This document shows, in pieces, positions 37,301 through 50,000 of a stretch of 64,000 bases of DNA (position 1 is the stretch's first letter; each line of letters begins with the position of its first letter). The DNA comes from Struthio camelus (taxonomy: Eukaryota; Chordata; Aves; Struthioniformes; Struthionidae): the NCBI RefSeq assembly GCF_040807025.1, contig NC_090942.1, forward strand, positions 130,081,247 through 130,145,246, read 5' to 3'. Both the position numbers and the translations under genes were made by a program. The notes beneath the pieces are model-generated. The model saw only the letters and a program-made list of their open reading frames with translations. It was not told the DNA's origin and made no database searches.

Positions 37301-40300
37301 TTCTGTAGCATTTCTCAACAACTCTTGTCCAGGCAGTTTGCTATTTATAATCTGTTTTGCGTGTGTGTTAATCTTTGAAATTGCAACACCCATCAGATTA
37401 TTAATAAAGTGGGTTAAGCAGAACAGGAGGAATGCTACAGAGAACTGGAATACAGAACTTACTGGCCAGCATCTCCATTTTCATGTAGACTGAATAAAAA
37501 GCTGCATTATAAGGGGTTTTTAGAAAACAAGGCTGCTATACTATAACATTTGAAGGTCGGGGGGAAAGGTGACTGAAATTATATTTTCCCTGTTTTAAAG
37601 TGTTTGCTGTGATTTTTTGCATGCTTGATATGGTGAGTACATATAATTGTATATATTTTATGCAAATGGAATAACACCCATGCAATTGTCTTGCAAGCCT
37701 CATAGCATTAGTCATGAAAGTGGACCTAAACTTAAAGTGAACAATGCGGTTTGAGAAGACTAGTCTTTTTTCAGTAGCATTTTATTTTAAGATTTCTTTT
37801 TTCCTACAGGAAAAAAAAAAGTATTTCTGAAGAAAGGTAGTATATATGCTTCCCATAAACAGGTTAGCATAGCATATAGTCGCCTTAAATTAACTGGAAG
37901 CAGATCAGTAGTTGCAAGTATTGGTTTTAATATCTCTTTGGATCGTCCTCATCACTCTTCATAACTTTACCAACTGTTGCCTCTAGCTCACACTGGTCCC
38001 TTTCCACTTTACAAGGAGCAACAACAACAAGAGACAAAAATAGGACAAAGTGACAGCAATGTTGATACTAGCACTTCCTTTGAATTTTTCAATAGTGTAG
38101 CAGGACCAGTAGTAGCAAAAGTAGGAAAGCTCGCTATAAAAAATCTAGTCTATCTGTTGTAGGTATTGCTCCTTTAACCACAGGTTCCTCTTCCAACAGA
38201 ATTGGTTCGCTTGTTCTCTTCCCCCCTCACCCCCACTTCTTTTGCAAGTCCAGTCCGTAGATTAAAATACGATACACTTCAGATACTACATTGAGGGAAG
38301 ATGGAGAGCTTCCTTGGTTGGAAATGAACACCCCCCCCCCTTCTCACCAGTTTCTGTATCGACTCCACAGAGATGCTGCAGCCCTAGTTCAGGAAGCCAC
38401 TAAAGAACTTGGTTATATCTATCCATCTCTGGAAGTCCTCATCGACTTTGAATGGTCTTAAAGATGTGTTTCCAAGCTGAACATATGTTCAGGTGTTTTT
38501 TTGTGTAGTTGTGCTCTCATACAGAATTAGAATGCATAATCTTTTCATAAGAGTAGGAGCTTTCCCTAGTGCATCCTATCAAAATTTTTCTAGTGTTACA
38601 CAATACTTTGAGGTTGGCAGAGAAAAAAAAAATATATTAAAGTGGAATAACAAGAAGTAACACTTCAATAACTTTAGGGTAAAAAACTCTTACACCATGG
38701 ATTTTGATATCCACAGCAGAAAAACTGCTATCCAGACATTACTCAGATTGTCAGGCTCCAGTGAGAGTCCAAGGACTAGCCCATAGACTAATTGGACAGG
38801 GGAAAAAAGAACAACGGTATATAATGAGTCTTTTGTAGAGTGATATCACTGAGGATGTTTGAGTATTGGAAGTCACCTCCCCATACCATTTCCTATCCAG
38901 AGGTGAGCAGAATGTTAGTCTCCAGGGCTACTGAAAGGTGCCAGTTTGACAACACTAAAGAGTGCCTGGGGGAATGAAAAGGCTAATGACAGATTTCTGG
39001 GGTGCAAAAACTGTTGAAGCAACAGGAGAATATCACTGACATCTTATTTTGCTGTAATTTCTCAGTGTAATTTCAGAAGGGCTTCTGTAGTCCAAAGCAC
39101 TCTTCCTTTTTATTGTTCAGTGGCATTTTGTATTGGCACTGGCTTTATAAAAACTCTCTAAAGACTGTTCTTACTTTTTACAATACCAAGTAAACTGTAA
39201 AAAATGACCTAGTCAGTGTTAAAGAAAGTAGTTGTTATGGCATTCCATTACATACCATTGAACTTTCATGAGAGTATGTCTCAGCCCTGCAAATACTTAA
39301 GCACGTGCCTAACTTTGTGGCTGTGCTTATCCTGACTGTAAGCATATGGCTACTTGTTTGCAAAATGAGTTGTGTGCTGAAGTCTTTAAAAAACAATAGC
39401 ATTAAATGCTGAAAGGAGGGAGCATTGTGATAAGGTCCTATCATGTACTTCAGAGGCAAAAAGGTTGTTGTGTACACTGCTGTGGTGTATAGCCAGTCAT
39501 TTGTGGATGGTAGAACTAGAAGCCTAAAGAATCATTAGGTCATATAGCTTGTTCTTGTCTTCAAACTAAGTGCAACTTTCACCTGCTTGCCCTGGAGACT
39601 GTTGTCCCAATTATACTATTTATATAGCATTATCTCTGAATTTAAAGGCAACGGAAACCAGTGAAACTGAATTCTTCATGTGAAAATTGGGATTTTTCAT
39701 TGGTATGTTCTCATTTTAAGGTTACTGTATTTGTTGTTTGGATGTAATACATTAATCAACCAGGTTTAGTGGCTTCTACTGTAGGAGTGTGGGTCAGGCT
39801 GCATGAAATCTCCTGGCTCTCTGGGATAGTATTTTAGAAGGTAATGATAGATAAAATCCAAGGCAGGAAAAAGCTTATGTATCTGCTTTATTAGCTTTTT
39901 TTCAGCATGAGGCTTTTTTGCCCCACCCTCTAAATTCACAGTATAAGGAAATGTTTTTACCACTCGAAAGTTTAGTGACTGATAAAACTTTATGGATTCC
40001 TTGGTATCCATGTAATAATATCATTAATTCTGAATGCAGTAATGCATGTGAAATATATGTAATTCAGTGAGACTGCACTAAATGTAACTATGTACACCCT
40101 ACTACAGTGAGTTATTACTAGGTCAAGTAAAACGATTTGTTTCTGAGCTATATTTCTTAATATTCCTTTATGCTTCCTGTTGATTGTTTTGACTTATAAT
40201 AGCTATAGGACTAGTGATCTTTGTTTTGTTATTATAGAAGGATTAATTACTCTGGACTACTGGAGAGTGAGAAAAGAATTGTGAAAAGACTACTTTTACT

Positions 40301-40513
40301 ATTTGTGCCCTGGACTGTTGAAGGATCATAACTGTACCATCGCAATAACCTTTGTTCATGTACAAGTGAATATACAGAAACTGCTCTGCGTGGGTGAAAT
40401 GAATGTTATGTTTTCTTCACAAAGAGCAGTGACTTCTAAGTTAAAATTGTACCAAGAGCATTTTAAAACCGGAATTTCACTAATGTGGTGATATCCTTGT
40501 TTTATGGAAGTGA

Positions 40514-40732
<219 letters not shown>

Positions 40733-41775
40733 ATGATTTAATGAAAGGAAAAATAACAACAGGATTACTCCATCTTTTCTAACTCACAGGTTTTTTTTAG
40801 AACACTGTGGAGCACCAGTCTCCTCTGTTAATAAAATAGCCTTGCCTTTTGGGTGTGAACACTATAACCAGCTTTTACAACCATTTAAAAGAACTGCGAA
40901 CACTAGGATTGCTGATCTTACATAGGCAGATGCTGCAAGCTGCTGATACATAAGCTTCGTTTTTCCTGACAGCAAGCAAAGGATCTACATGACAGCGATC
41001 ATTGTGAGAATGAGAAAGCAATGCCTGCATCTGCCCTTGCCTTCAGGGGAGCAGCTGGTATAAGCTCCATTTAGAAGTTTCCCTGTATCACAGAGGATTC
41101 AAACGTTCGGATAAGCAGGCAATGGCATCTTGTACAATAGGCTGTCTTGGCCCCTTGTTACTTGCTCAAAAAAGCTCTTAAGGAATTAGTTGCAAGTGAC
41201 TGTGCTGAGGGCAGTGAATGTAACTGGTTAATGACTTGTCTAATATCTGCATTCAACAGGCTTCTGGAGGGGGAGGGGGGAACAAACAGGATTTCATGAA
41301 TTGGTAATCACCATTACCCTGCCAGCTGTGGCAGATAGTTGAAGGAAGTCCAGACTTGGAGACATGTGCTTCTGTCTACATGGTTGGAAGCTGTCTCAGC
41401 TCCGAGTATTTCTGGGACAGGGTGGAGATAAGGGGGAGCAGAAGACGACCTCATATATCCTTGAGGCATCTAAAAATGCATGAATGAATTGCAATTGTCC
41501 AAAATGCACATTTAACGTCCAAACATCATGATGAAAAAATGCATATGGAACAAGTTCAGCTATATTTTTTGGAAGGCATTTGTTTGTATAAATGGATATA
41601 TACAATACAACTATAAATGCAGAGGGAGAGAGATAATTCATCTTAAAATTGTAATATGGGCTGTGATACAGTGGTTAAAATACTAATTTTGTATACCTTC
41701 TGAAGCAGCTTGGACTGGTACTCCCTGTTTTGGTTGATATTACAAAATAAACATAAAATGGTTTGTCTTTTGTTT
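40733..41775 (+). other. TMEM47: TMEM47 3' UTR, proximal part
   Basis: The 3' UTR begins right after the TAA. An early AATAAA at 40830-40835 is too near the stop to be the likely main site. A better candidate is AATAAA at 41746-41751, which is followed within about 15-25 nt by a GT-rich stretch (ggtttgtcttttg) of the kind that directs cleavage. A short transcript would therefore end at about 41770. Cleavage position is inferred. Confidence 0.7.
41746..41751 (+). terminator. TMEM47: Candidate proximal poly(A) signal AATAAA
   Basis: A canonical hexamer about 1.0 kb after the stop codon, with a GT-rich downstream element. It is the best-formed poly(A) site close to exon 3. Confidence 0.6.
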
Positions 41776-42595
41776 ATGCCCTTGTACAAACTCTGTATCA
41801 TGGGAAATGCTTCAAAGTTCACATCAAGTTAAGGTAGAAATGGATGAAATAAGTACTTGCTATTCCATATGTAATCTAGTACTTATTAGAAACTGTTTTT
41901 TAAGGCTGTTGCAAAGAAAAAACTGCCATTTTTTAAAAATATAGCTAGGTTATGAGTGTCTCCAGTCATCAAGAGCATAGCTGAGACCCGATCATGTCCA
42001 TATTCAAACATTATCACAGCAGTAGGTAATCTCATTTTTTAAAGGCCAGGTTTATAATGGATTTGCTGATGATTAAGTACATCTAATTACTCTTTGCTTA
42101 GTATGTTTCCCACTTAAAACGTCCAGAGACTGTACAAATTAAATGCAGTCCAAGTTAAAATAGGGAGAACTTTTAAATGAATTTAATCTGCATCACTTTT
42201 ATTTTTGTTTGCTATTTGCTTATTTGGATATTTTCAATTAATTGTGAACATATTTTTATACAATTCTAATCTTTAGAAATAACTATTTTTTTTAAAGGAG
42301 AAATTTAAAATATATTCTGTATGGACCTCTGCAAAAACCGATACCCTGGGGCTGTAAATTCACCTGCATACAATGGTTTTGCTGGTTCCACAGAAAAGAC
42401 TGCTGAATATGTTAAGGCAATGTCTACAGTGTTAATATATGTGCCACAGTTCATAGGGAGAAAAGATTCTGCAGTGATTATGGAACCAGAAGACTGCATT
42501 TAGCAAGTTGTTTGGAAAGTATTGCTGAAATACAGAGGTGATTTTTAAAACTCTGGGCCTCTCTGGAATTAAATCCTTACTCTCATCGCAGAACT

Positions 42596-42705
42596 TTCTG
42601 CATCAGCATTCTTTCCTGGGCCAGCGGCGATTAATTAGATTAGGATGACGGAGCGAAACGAGAGCTTCACTTAGAAATGATTGTGCGGCAATGCCTAGAG
42701 AACAA
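42596..42705 (+). promoter_or_regulatory. Candidate conserved non-coding segment within the long 3' UTR
   Basis: Within about 110 bases there are at least six CpGs (ccagcggcga, gatgacggagcgaaacga, tgtgcggcaat) and a TAATTAGATTA homeodomain-type motif, set in AT-rich DNA where CpG is otherwise very rare. Surviving CpGs outside an island suggest purifying selection or lack of germline methylation. Function is unknown. Confidence 0.4.
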
Positions 42706-44294
42706 AAAGAATGGAAGGAAAAAATACTTCTGTTTGCTTCACAGGCATGAGAGAGCATTTGTAACTCTACCTTTTCTTCCTGAGACTCATTTAAGGCAGA
42801 TACCCGGTATATAGTTAACTCTATATCTTTCTGGACAGCTGTGCAGTTCTGCTTTTATTTAGCAGCATGAAGAGCATTGTAGTTTGGCATGGGAATTAGG
42901 TTAACGTAAAGAAGTCCACTGTGAGAAGGTGCCTGTACCTTTCTAAGGGAGTGGTACTTTGGTGCCGACGTTGGGCGGTGCTTTGCCTATGCTGACCAGA
43001 AGCAGCAGTACAGTGCTGAACCCCTATCATACCTACGAATCTTACCAAATCTATTTTCTTGCTTTATGTGGAGTTTGAGGGGGGAAAAAATAAATGTCAG
43101 GCCTAAGGCAAATGTAAATTCATTACATGAACACTGAAAGTCACATGATTCTCAATTTGAAAGATGATCAGGAAAACAATTCACAAACGTAAAGGCCTAA
43201 AGACAAGGTTTGTCATTCATATTTCAGCATATAAGTCAGAGGTCTGATTTTTTCAGAGAGTCTGAACACCTTCTCTTGAAGGTGGTAATGCAATCTTTTA
43301 GGACACACCTCAAACTCCTCAGGTCATCATTTGGGTATCTAGACTATGGATGTAGGTACCTACTTTTAGCTAATGTTGTTGCTTTTATTTCTTTCTTTTT
43401 TCTTCTTTTTCCCCTGTCATTGCCAGTTTGGGCAAGCATTTTGTTTTTCAGCAGTGAACTAGAAGTAAATACAATGTTACACTGAAATATATTTTTTTCT
43501 AGCCACAAAAAGAAAACACTTCTGTGTCTGAGTGTACCTACAAAAAAAAAATTTTGTTTGTTATACTTGTATAATGCCTTCACTATTTCAGTTGTGTTTG
43601 GCTTTAGGGGGATGATTTTTTTTCACACAGCAAACCCATTGTTTATCTTCCAAATATATATGAATAAATATATATATATAGCAAACTTGCAAGCAGGGCT
43701 AGTTATTTGTATTTTTTAAGCTTAAAGTATACCGTCCGGTGCTGACAAGTACCTAGCACCTCTTCTGGATTTCTTGCACAAGTTCGTTTAGCTTTTGTAA
43801 ATTTTAAAAACAAATATAGAAAGACCTATGTGTTTGAAATATAAATGATATATATGGATTAGCATGTAACTGTATATTATTAAACATGCAATGAACTGAC
43901 TGGTAAGTGAAGTCTAATCTTATGGCTAGCAATGTAATTTATTCAGACTGTATTTTTGTACAGAGCAGTGCACACTAACCTATTGCCTCTGTGTCCTCTA
44001 TAATGCCTAAAACTGTGCCTAGAGATCTCATTTCTGTCTTTAACAAACAGATGACTAAATGCTTCATGTTGTTGATGGTATTGGTTTTTCTGATGTTGTT
44101 CTTTAATTTATTTTTTGAGAAGCGTACAGTATGTTTATTAAATGATTCCATCAAAATATGGTTCATTTTTAATGGTCATTGTTAGCAGGGAAACACACGT
44201 TTTTTATCAGAGCTTTTAAGTTTGCAGTTTTAATACCATTTCTGCATTTCACAGTTTTTGTAGCTTACATGAAGATATATGTGAAAATAACTAA

Positions 44295-44300
44295 AATAAA
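44295..44300 (+). terminator. TMEM47: Candidate distal poly(A) signal AATAAA
   Basis: A canonical hexamer about 3.6 kb after the stop. It lies just before the sequence changes to microsatellite and ordinary intergenic DNA. Another AATAAA at 43663 sits beside a TA repeat and is a weaker alternative. Confidence 0.4.
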
Positions 44301-44451
44301 AAAAAATTGTTACACTAACAAAATGTGCAAGTATTCTATTCAGAGCAAAACAGGTACAACTGAAACAGTTTTATTTTCACGGCTAATGAATATACCTGGT
44401 ATTCAGTTACTGTACTAAAGATTTCTTACAAAATACAGAGAGTGAAAAAGA

Positions 44452-44478
44452 GCTCGCTCGTTCGCTCGCTCGCTCTCT
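44452..44478 (+). repeat. GCTC tetranucleotide microsatellite
   Basis: About six imperfect GCTC/GCTCGTTC units. Its CpG content contrasts with the AT-rich flanks. It sits about 150 bases after the putative distal poly(A) signal. Confidence 0.9.
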
Positions 44479-46997
44479 ATATGCAGGTTCTAGCCTGTGC
44501 CAGTCCTCCATCCCAGTTGGCCATGGGATAGCATAGGATAGATAGCTGGGCATCACACAGTCTATAATGGCTTTATAAAAATGCAATTATTATAGTATTA
44601 GAAAACTAAATTGCTTTTAGTGTAGTAAATAACAAAGTAATGTATTTAAATTGGAATCTGTGCTGAGCACCTGGTTTGAATGGGGAAATGCATTTATCAT
44701 ATACAGATTTCTTTTCATATTTCAAATAATAGAAATACTTTTTTCTGTTTTAAGTTTGAAAGCTGAATTGCTTTTCACCTTGGAAAACCACATGTTTTCT
44801 CTGAACATGAAGTGTGGTGGTGTAAAAATGGGAAAATATGTTTTGAACACCAAAGCCATTGGATACTGTGTTCTCTCTACGGTTAGGGAGGCGGTGTCAT
44901 CCTCCTGCATCACTGGGTGCAGCAGACAACAGTTTGAAGAAGGGACTGCCAGCAGAAGGTGATGGGAAAAGCAGAGGCAGAAGGTTGTAGCTTGAGTGGA
45001 GTATTGCAATGAATCAGTACAGGCAGGAGGATATCGAACACAAGATGGAAATCAAATAAGGGGACAGGAATTAGAGAGTGAGTGCGATGGGGGTGAGGGG
45101 AAGGAGTGGGGTTATCTAAAGGTTTGCTTTCTTTTTAAATTGAGGTACAATGAGGTAGGAAGTTCATTGGGGCCTAGGACTGCAGACACTGGAGAGTAAG
45201 TGAGCAAACCAGGGATGATGGAAGGTATATATTCTTAAAATTTGCATTAAAAATGCTGGTCATAGTGGGTATGACTTTAGGGAGCATATTATGTGGATTT
45301 AACCTTCTGCTTAAGCCCAAGTTCTATGTTAGCTGTGAACCTACATGCTGGCACAAGGTGAGAGAGGTCACTGACTTACCAGGGGAATAAATTAAGCACA
45401 GGATGAGATGCCTTATTTGAACATCGTTTTTCTAAACGTACTGAGCGATAGGAGCACTGGCCTAATGTGAGCTGGCTTGTCCCTGGCGTACCAAAAATAC
45501 CCCAGCAGACTTGACAGTCTTGATCATATCTCACAATGTGTTTTTTGGCATCTACCATAAACATAGGCCTGCGCTGTACAGTTGAACCAGGTGAAGTGTA
45601 ACTGCAAGTATAGCATGTTGTGAATGAGAGAAAACATGTGGAGGATGGTGTATGAGAGAGACCAAGTTTGTTCCTACCAAAACGCAGTTTGGACTCAAGT
45701 GGAACAAGCCACAGAGACCTTTGTGGAAACAAATGGCTTGAGGTCTGCAAGTAACACTGAAAACCTCAGAATACGTACTCAAAGGAACATAGCCAAAGCA
45801 ATGTAGATTAACCCATGCTGAGAGGATGTCTTCCTGATTTAAGTACTTAAATAAATGTAAAACTCTTTGTGACCTTACAAAATCTTATTTTTCCTTTTAA
45901 GTTGATCTCTCTGATGTTTGTGAGTAGGTGGGGATTGTAATGCTCATTTGTTTCTGTACCTTTAAGGGCTACTTCCCAAGTGAACATTTTTATGTTAAAT
46001 GTCTAGGAGTGGTGGGATTTTGAAAATACATAAGATTCATCTGCCACATTAGTGACTTCTTGGCACTCACTTTATGCAAATCAGTACTCTTGGGCTTTTC
46101 AAACAGACAGGAACTTCAAAGAGGACTTCAAATCTTCTAGGTATCCAGAAAAAGCCAGAGACTGTCTGGTATTTAATGAGACAAGCATTACAACTTCCAG
46201 GAAGGTTAAGTTTTGTGATTTCCTTTTATTAACTTAATACCACCACCAAGTTTTTTGATTTATGAGGAGAAACACTGGATGCAAACATAACTAGTGCCAG
46301 TGTTCTGTTAAACCTTACAGAAGTAGGTGAAAACAGTTAATACTGCAGTGCCTCATTAAGAGCATGGTTTGAATGTGATTCACCCACAATAAAATAAATG
46401 TGCAATCTAATAGGCCACTGCCTGCTGTTAGAGTGCATGCTTTGATTGTGATATAGAAAATTCTCATTTCTTTATATAAGAAAAAAACACAAAGAGTATG
46501 TTAAGCAGTAATTGATAGCAGATATTGTTGATTTTACTCACCCTCCTTCCTTTGCTTGTTCTTTTCTTTTGCTTTTTTTGGAGCCACGATGTCGCATTAT
46601 CTTATTGCGGTACAAGATAGCTGGTAGAATAAATGAAGTAATATAGTGGGCCTGTCTTTTCATGAGAATCTCTAAGCGCACACAGCTAGAAAGCAGATAT
46701 TCATGGCAGGCAGGAGCAGTGGACACGTTATTACTGATGATGGGTTTGTCTTGTTGGAAGCAACAGATAAATTGTGATTTCTGTGTTTCAGGATAGGTAT
46801 CTGAGTTAGGTTTGGTTCCTGCATTCATTGCAGACTTTTTGCACAGCTATCTTGCAGCTTCCTTCCCCTCACCTATAAGATGGCAGGTAATAATGCCCCT
46901 TTTCTCAAAGAGGCTGAGGGGCAGTATGGCTGAACACCTGAAGTGTCAGTGTTGTGTGACAGCTGAGCTGTTTTATATATCTGTTCATGTTTACTAT

Positions 46998-47041
46998 AGT
47001 GGTACCATATATATATGTGTGTGTGCGTGTATGTATGTGTA
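46998..47041 (+). repeat. TA/TG mixed microsatellite
   Basis: A short (TA)n run passes into tgtgtgtgcgtgtatgtatg. Simple sequence only. Confidence 0.85.
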
Positions 47042-50000
47042 TCACATCATGCTGAAGAAGCTGCAAAACAGGGCAGCAGGGAGGGAAGTTGCCACTTCAC
47101 CTTTTGCCAAAAGCTGAGCTCTGGATCTAGCTCTCTTCTTCAAGGAGACTGGCCTTCCCTTGGTTCGACTCAGCACATATGACTTGGAAAACGTTTTTGA
47201 GTTCAGAGTAAGATGAACAAAGTGAGACTGTTGTTCCACTGGAAGATAGGAGAGGGTGACCCTTTTGCCTACAGAAAAAGCAGACCCAAAGCCGAGCTTC
47301 AAGGGTAGCAGATATAAAGCTCACCAAAGATCTGTAGAGTGAGTTTCAACTCACTGACAGATGCTGGACTGCAAAGCAGGCTTGGAGGCCGTAATCAGCT
47401 CAAGCCCTGACATGCTCCCCTGCAACGTGACTTCCTGTGATGCTTTTCCTCTTGTAGGGTCCCGCTACTGTACCCTCTGAGCATCGCTGAGTACTGCACT
47501 GTGCAATGTAGCTAAAATCCTGCCCCAAAGGGAGAAGTGGTGCCCTGGGAAATGAAACATATGCTGGGCAGAGTGCGGTGGGTTTTGCGATGGTTCTCCA
47601 TCCCACTACAGTTCAAGATTAGATGCTAAGACAGCTGTGTTGCTTGGTGAATATTTTATTATCTGTCTGTAATGAAGATAAATGATAACGATGAAGCTTT
47701 AGTACAGGCAAGCCTTAGGGTATAACGATGATGAATGATAAATGCCTTCCTAAATAAAAGGAATATTTTTTAAGTGACTCAGAGATGCTGTGGGTCTGAA
47801 TACTCACCTTCTACTCCAAGTTTCTGCTCTAAGAGCTTTGCTAGGAGGCAGAATCAGAGCCATTATCTTAAACTCCTGTAATTCAGAACAAATCATGTTT
47901 TTTTCTAAGAGTATTTTATTATATTAACATTGTTTAAAATGCTTAAATGTTTTAAGTTCTAAAACTTTTTAAATTATTTTCTTCAGCACTCAATCTTCTG
48001 TAGATTTCATTTTCTTTTTTCCCTTTCAGGGGCTTATTTATTTTTCTCATTGACAGGAAAAAGAAAACTAAAGCATGTAAGCCACTTGGAAATTAAGAGA
48101 ATAGGAAGGCAAAGGCGAACACTAAACTTCTCTTGGAATAATAGAACTTGGGTGGCGGGGGGGACTTGTTTTACATCTATTGGGTGATATTTCGGTAATA
48201 AGCATGTCTGAGAAAAAGAAAAAGGAATAACAACTGATAAATATGTCCCCTCTTTCCTACTCACACTTTTTTCCCATTTCTTCCTTTCATGCCACAAGAA
48301 AAGAAACATTTATTTCAGGATTTGTCCTGGTTATCATCTTTTGAAGTCAATAATGCCTGCTGTAAAGATGCGTAAGATGCATATTTATTAAACGAATATC
48401 AAGAATTTCTAATACAAGTGTTTAGAATACCTAATTTCCAAGGCCTAATTGGAAGCCACTTAAATTATTACATCCACAAAATTCGCTTGAGGGGAAGCCA
48501 ATAGGGATTAATGTAATAAAATAAGAAGTCCTAGCTGGAGAAAATTATTTTCACTATGAAGCATTTGAAAAGCTTTGTGTCTGTTGGATTAAAAGGAAAA
48601 ATACTGGTTTATTCTGAATTTTTGAACACATGGACATTTTAACATCTTTATGCAGACTTCTTTAAAGTAACTTCCAAGAGGAACACGCAAGATATTCTGA
48701 GAAGCTTATGTACGAACAGATTGTACTCCATTTGTTTGAAAACAACCTTTACCTGATGGAAGTGCAATGCCATTATCCTCTCTACCAAACATCTTGTAAT
48801 TCTAACATACTTATTTTTATGGCTGTTTTTAAAGCTGTAAGAGTGTGAGAACACGGTGCTTTAGGCCTCAGGTTTTAAAATGCCTATACTCTGGGGAACT
48901 GTAAGTGCAAATCCTAACTACACTCAGCTCATTCCTTCATCCTGGCAAAGTACTGTCAGATGATTGCATTTGATGCTATTTTTAGCTTGCAGTTCTCAGT
49001 TTTGTTGGACAAAAGCTAGAATGCAAAGATTTGGACTGTTCTCTACGTACACAAAAAAACGGCTTTGCTGGAGTTGTGGAGAGGAGGGTTGGGGGGTTAG
49101 GGAGGGAGCCACTTCAATTTTTTTTGCAAATTCTCCTCTCTCCCTGCAGTTATACTCAGACTTACTTGTGTGCCTGTGGGCAACGGCTGTCCAAAAGTGT
49201 GCAATCCAGCGCTGCTGCTGAAGAACTGTGACCAGCTCCTCTCCTACTATCAAAGATGGAGGAGGATGTAAGGATTTTTCCCTGTTTGAGTTCTATCACA
49301 ATTTATGTGCACAAAATGTGAATAGTTACAGACGTAACTAGTTTCGGTGGCTGACCATGTCCCAACCTCTTTAAAAAATGTTGAAAGTGGGCAGTGTTTG
49401 TTGTATGTATGTGTGTACATGGGTGTCTTTAACAAGTGACCTCCCTACATCCACACACTGAAGATAATGAAGCTTTTTGCACAGGCAGAACCTTCCCAGG
49501 AAATAAAATATATTATAATGTTGACATGGAAGAATATACAACTCGCATATCCTAGACTGATTTTATGGAGGTAGAAATGGAACACCACCGAACACACTTC
49601 CAATGTATAAACTTAGCAAATCAGAAAATACCTCAAAATACAGCATAGGGAGACCATTCTAGGATGCTGTTAGTGCTATTGCTTTTTAGTAGAAATTAAC
49701 AAGAGACAAAGTAGACGGCCATCTTAGTAAGAAATTAAGAGTGGGGAAAGCAGAAAAGCTCAAAAAAATTAGCAAGTGTGAAAATTTCATTATGCATGGA
49801 CTACTCATCTTTCCTACAAAAACTGGCAAGTGGAGAGGAATGTTTTCTCAAGTTTGTGTTTATTGAGGAAGTTTTCTTGCTCATCCAGGAAAAGTTTATA
49901 GCTCATGCTGCTTTGCAAACCTTATTTTCTGAGAGATGTGAATAGATACAGGTTAATTACTTGCTTACAGTAAAGCTCTTCACACCTCTCATTCAATTTT

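Larger units (their letters stand above)
41776..44315 (+). other. TMEM47: Probable distal extension of the TMEM47 3' UTR
   Basis: This stretch has no repeats that I recognise. It carries two further AATAAA hexamers at 43663-43668 and 44295-44300, and the second is followed by an A-rich then T-containing flank. It includes a CpG-bearing segment at 42596-42705 that looks constrained. The T-rich, ATTTA-containing texture up to about 44.3 kb resembles a long vertebrate 3' UTR. That transcription continues this far is inference; RNA data would settle it. Confidence 0.5.
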
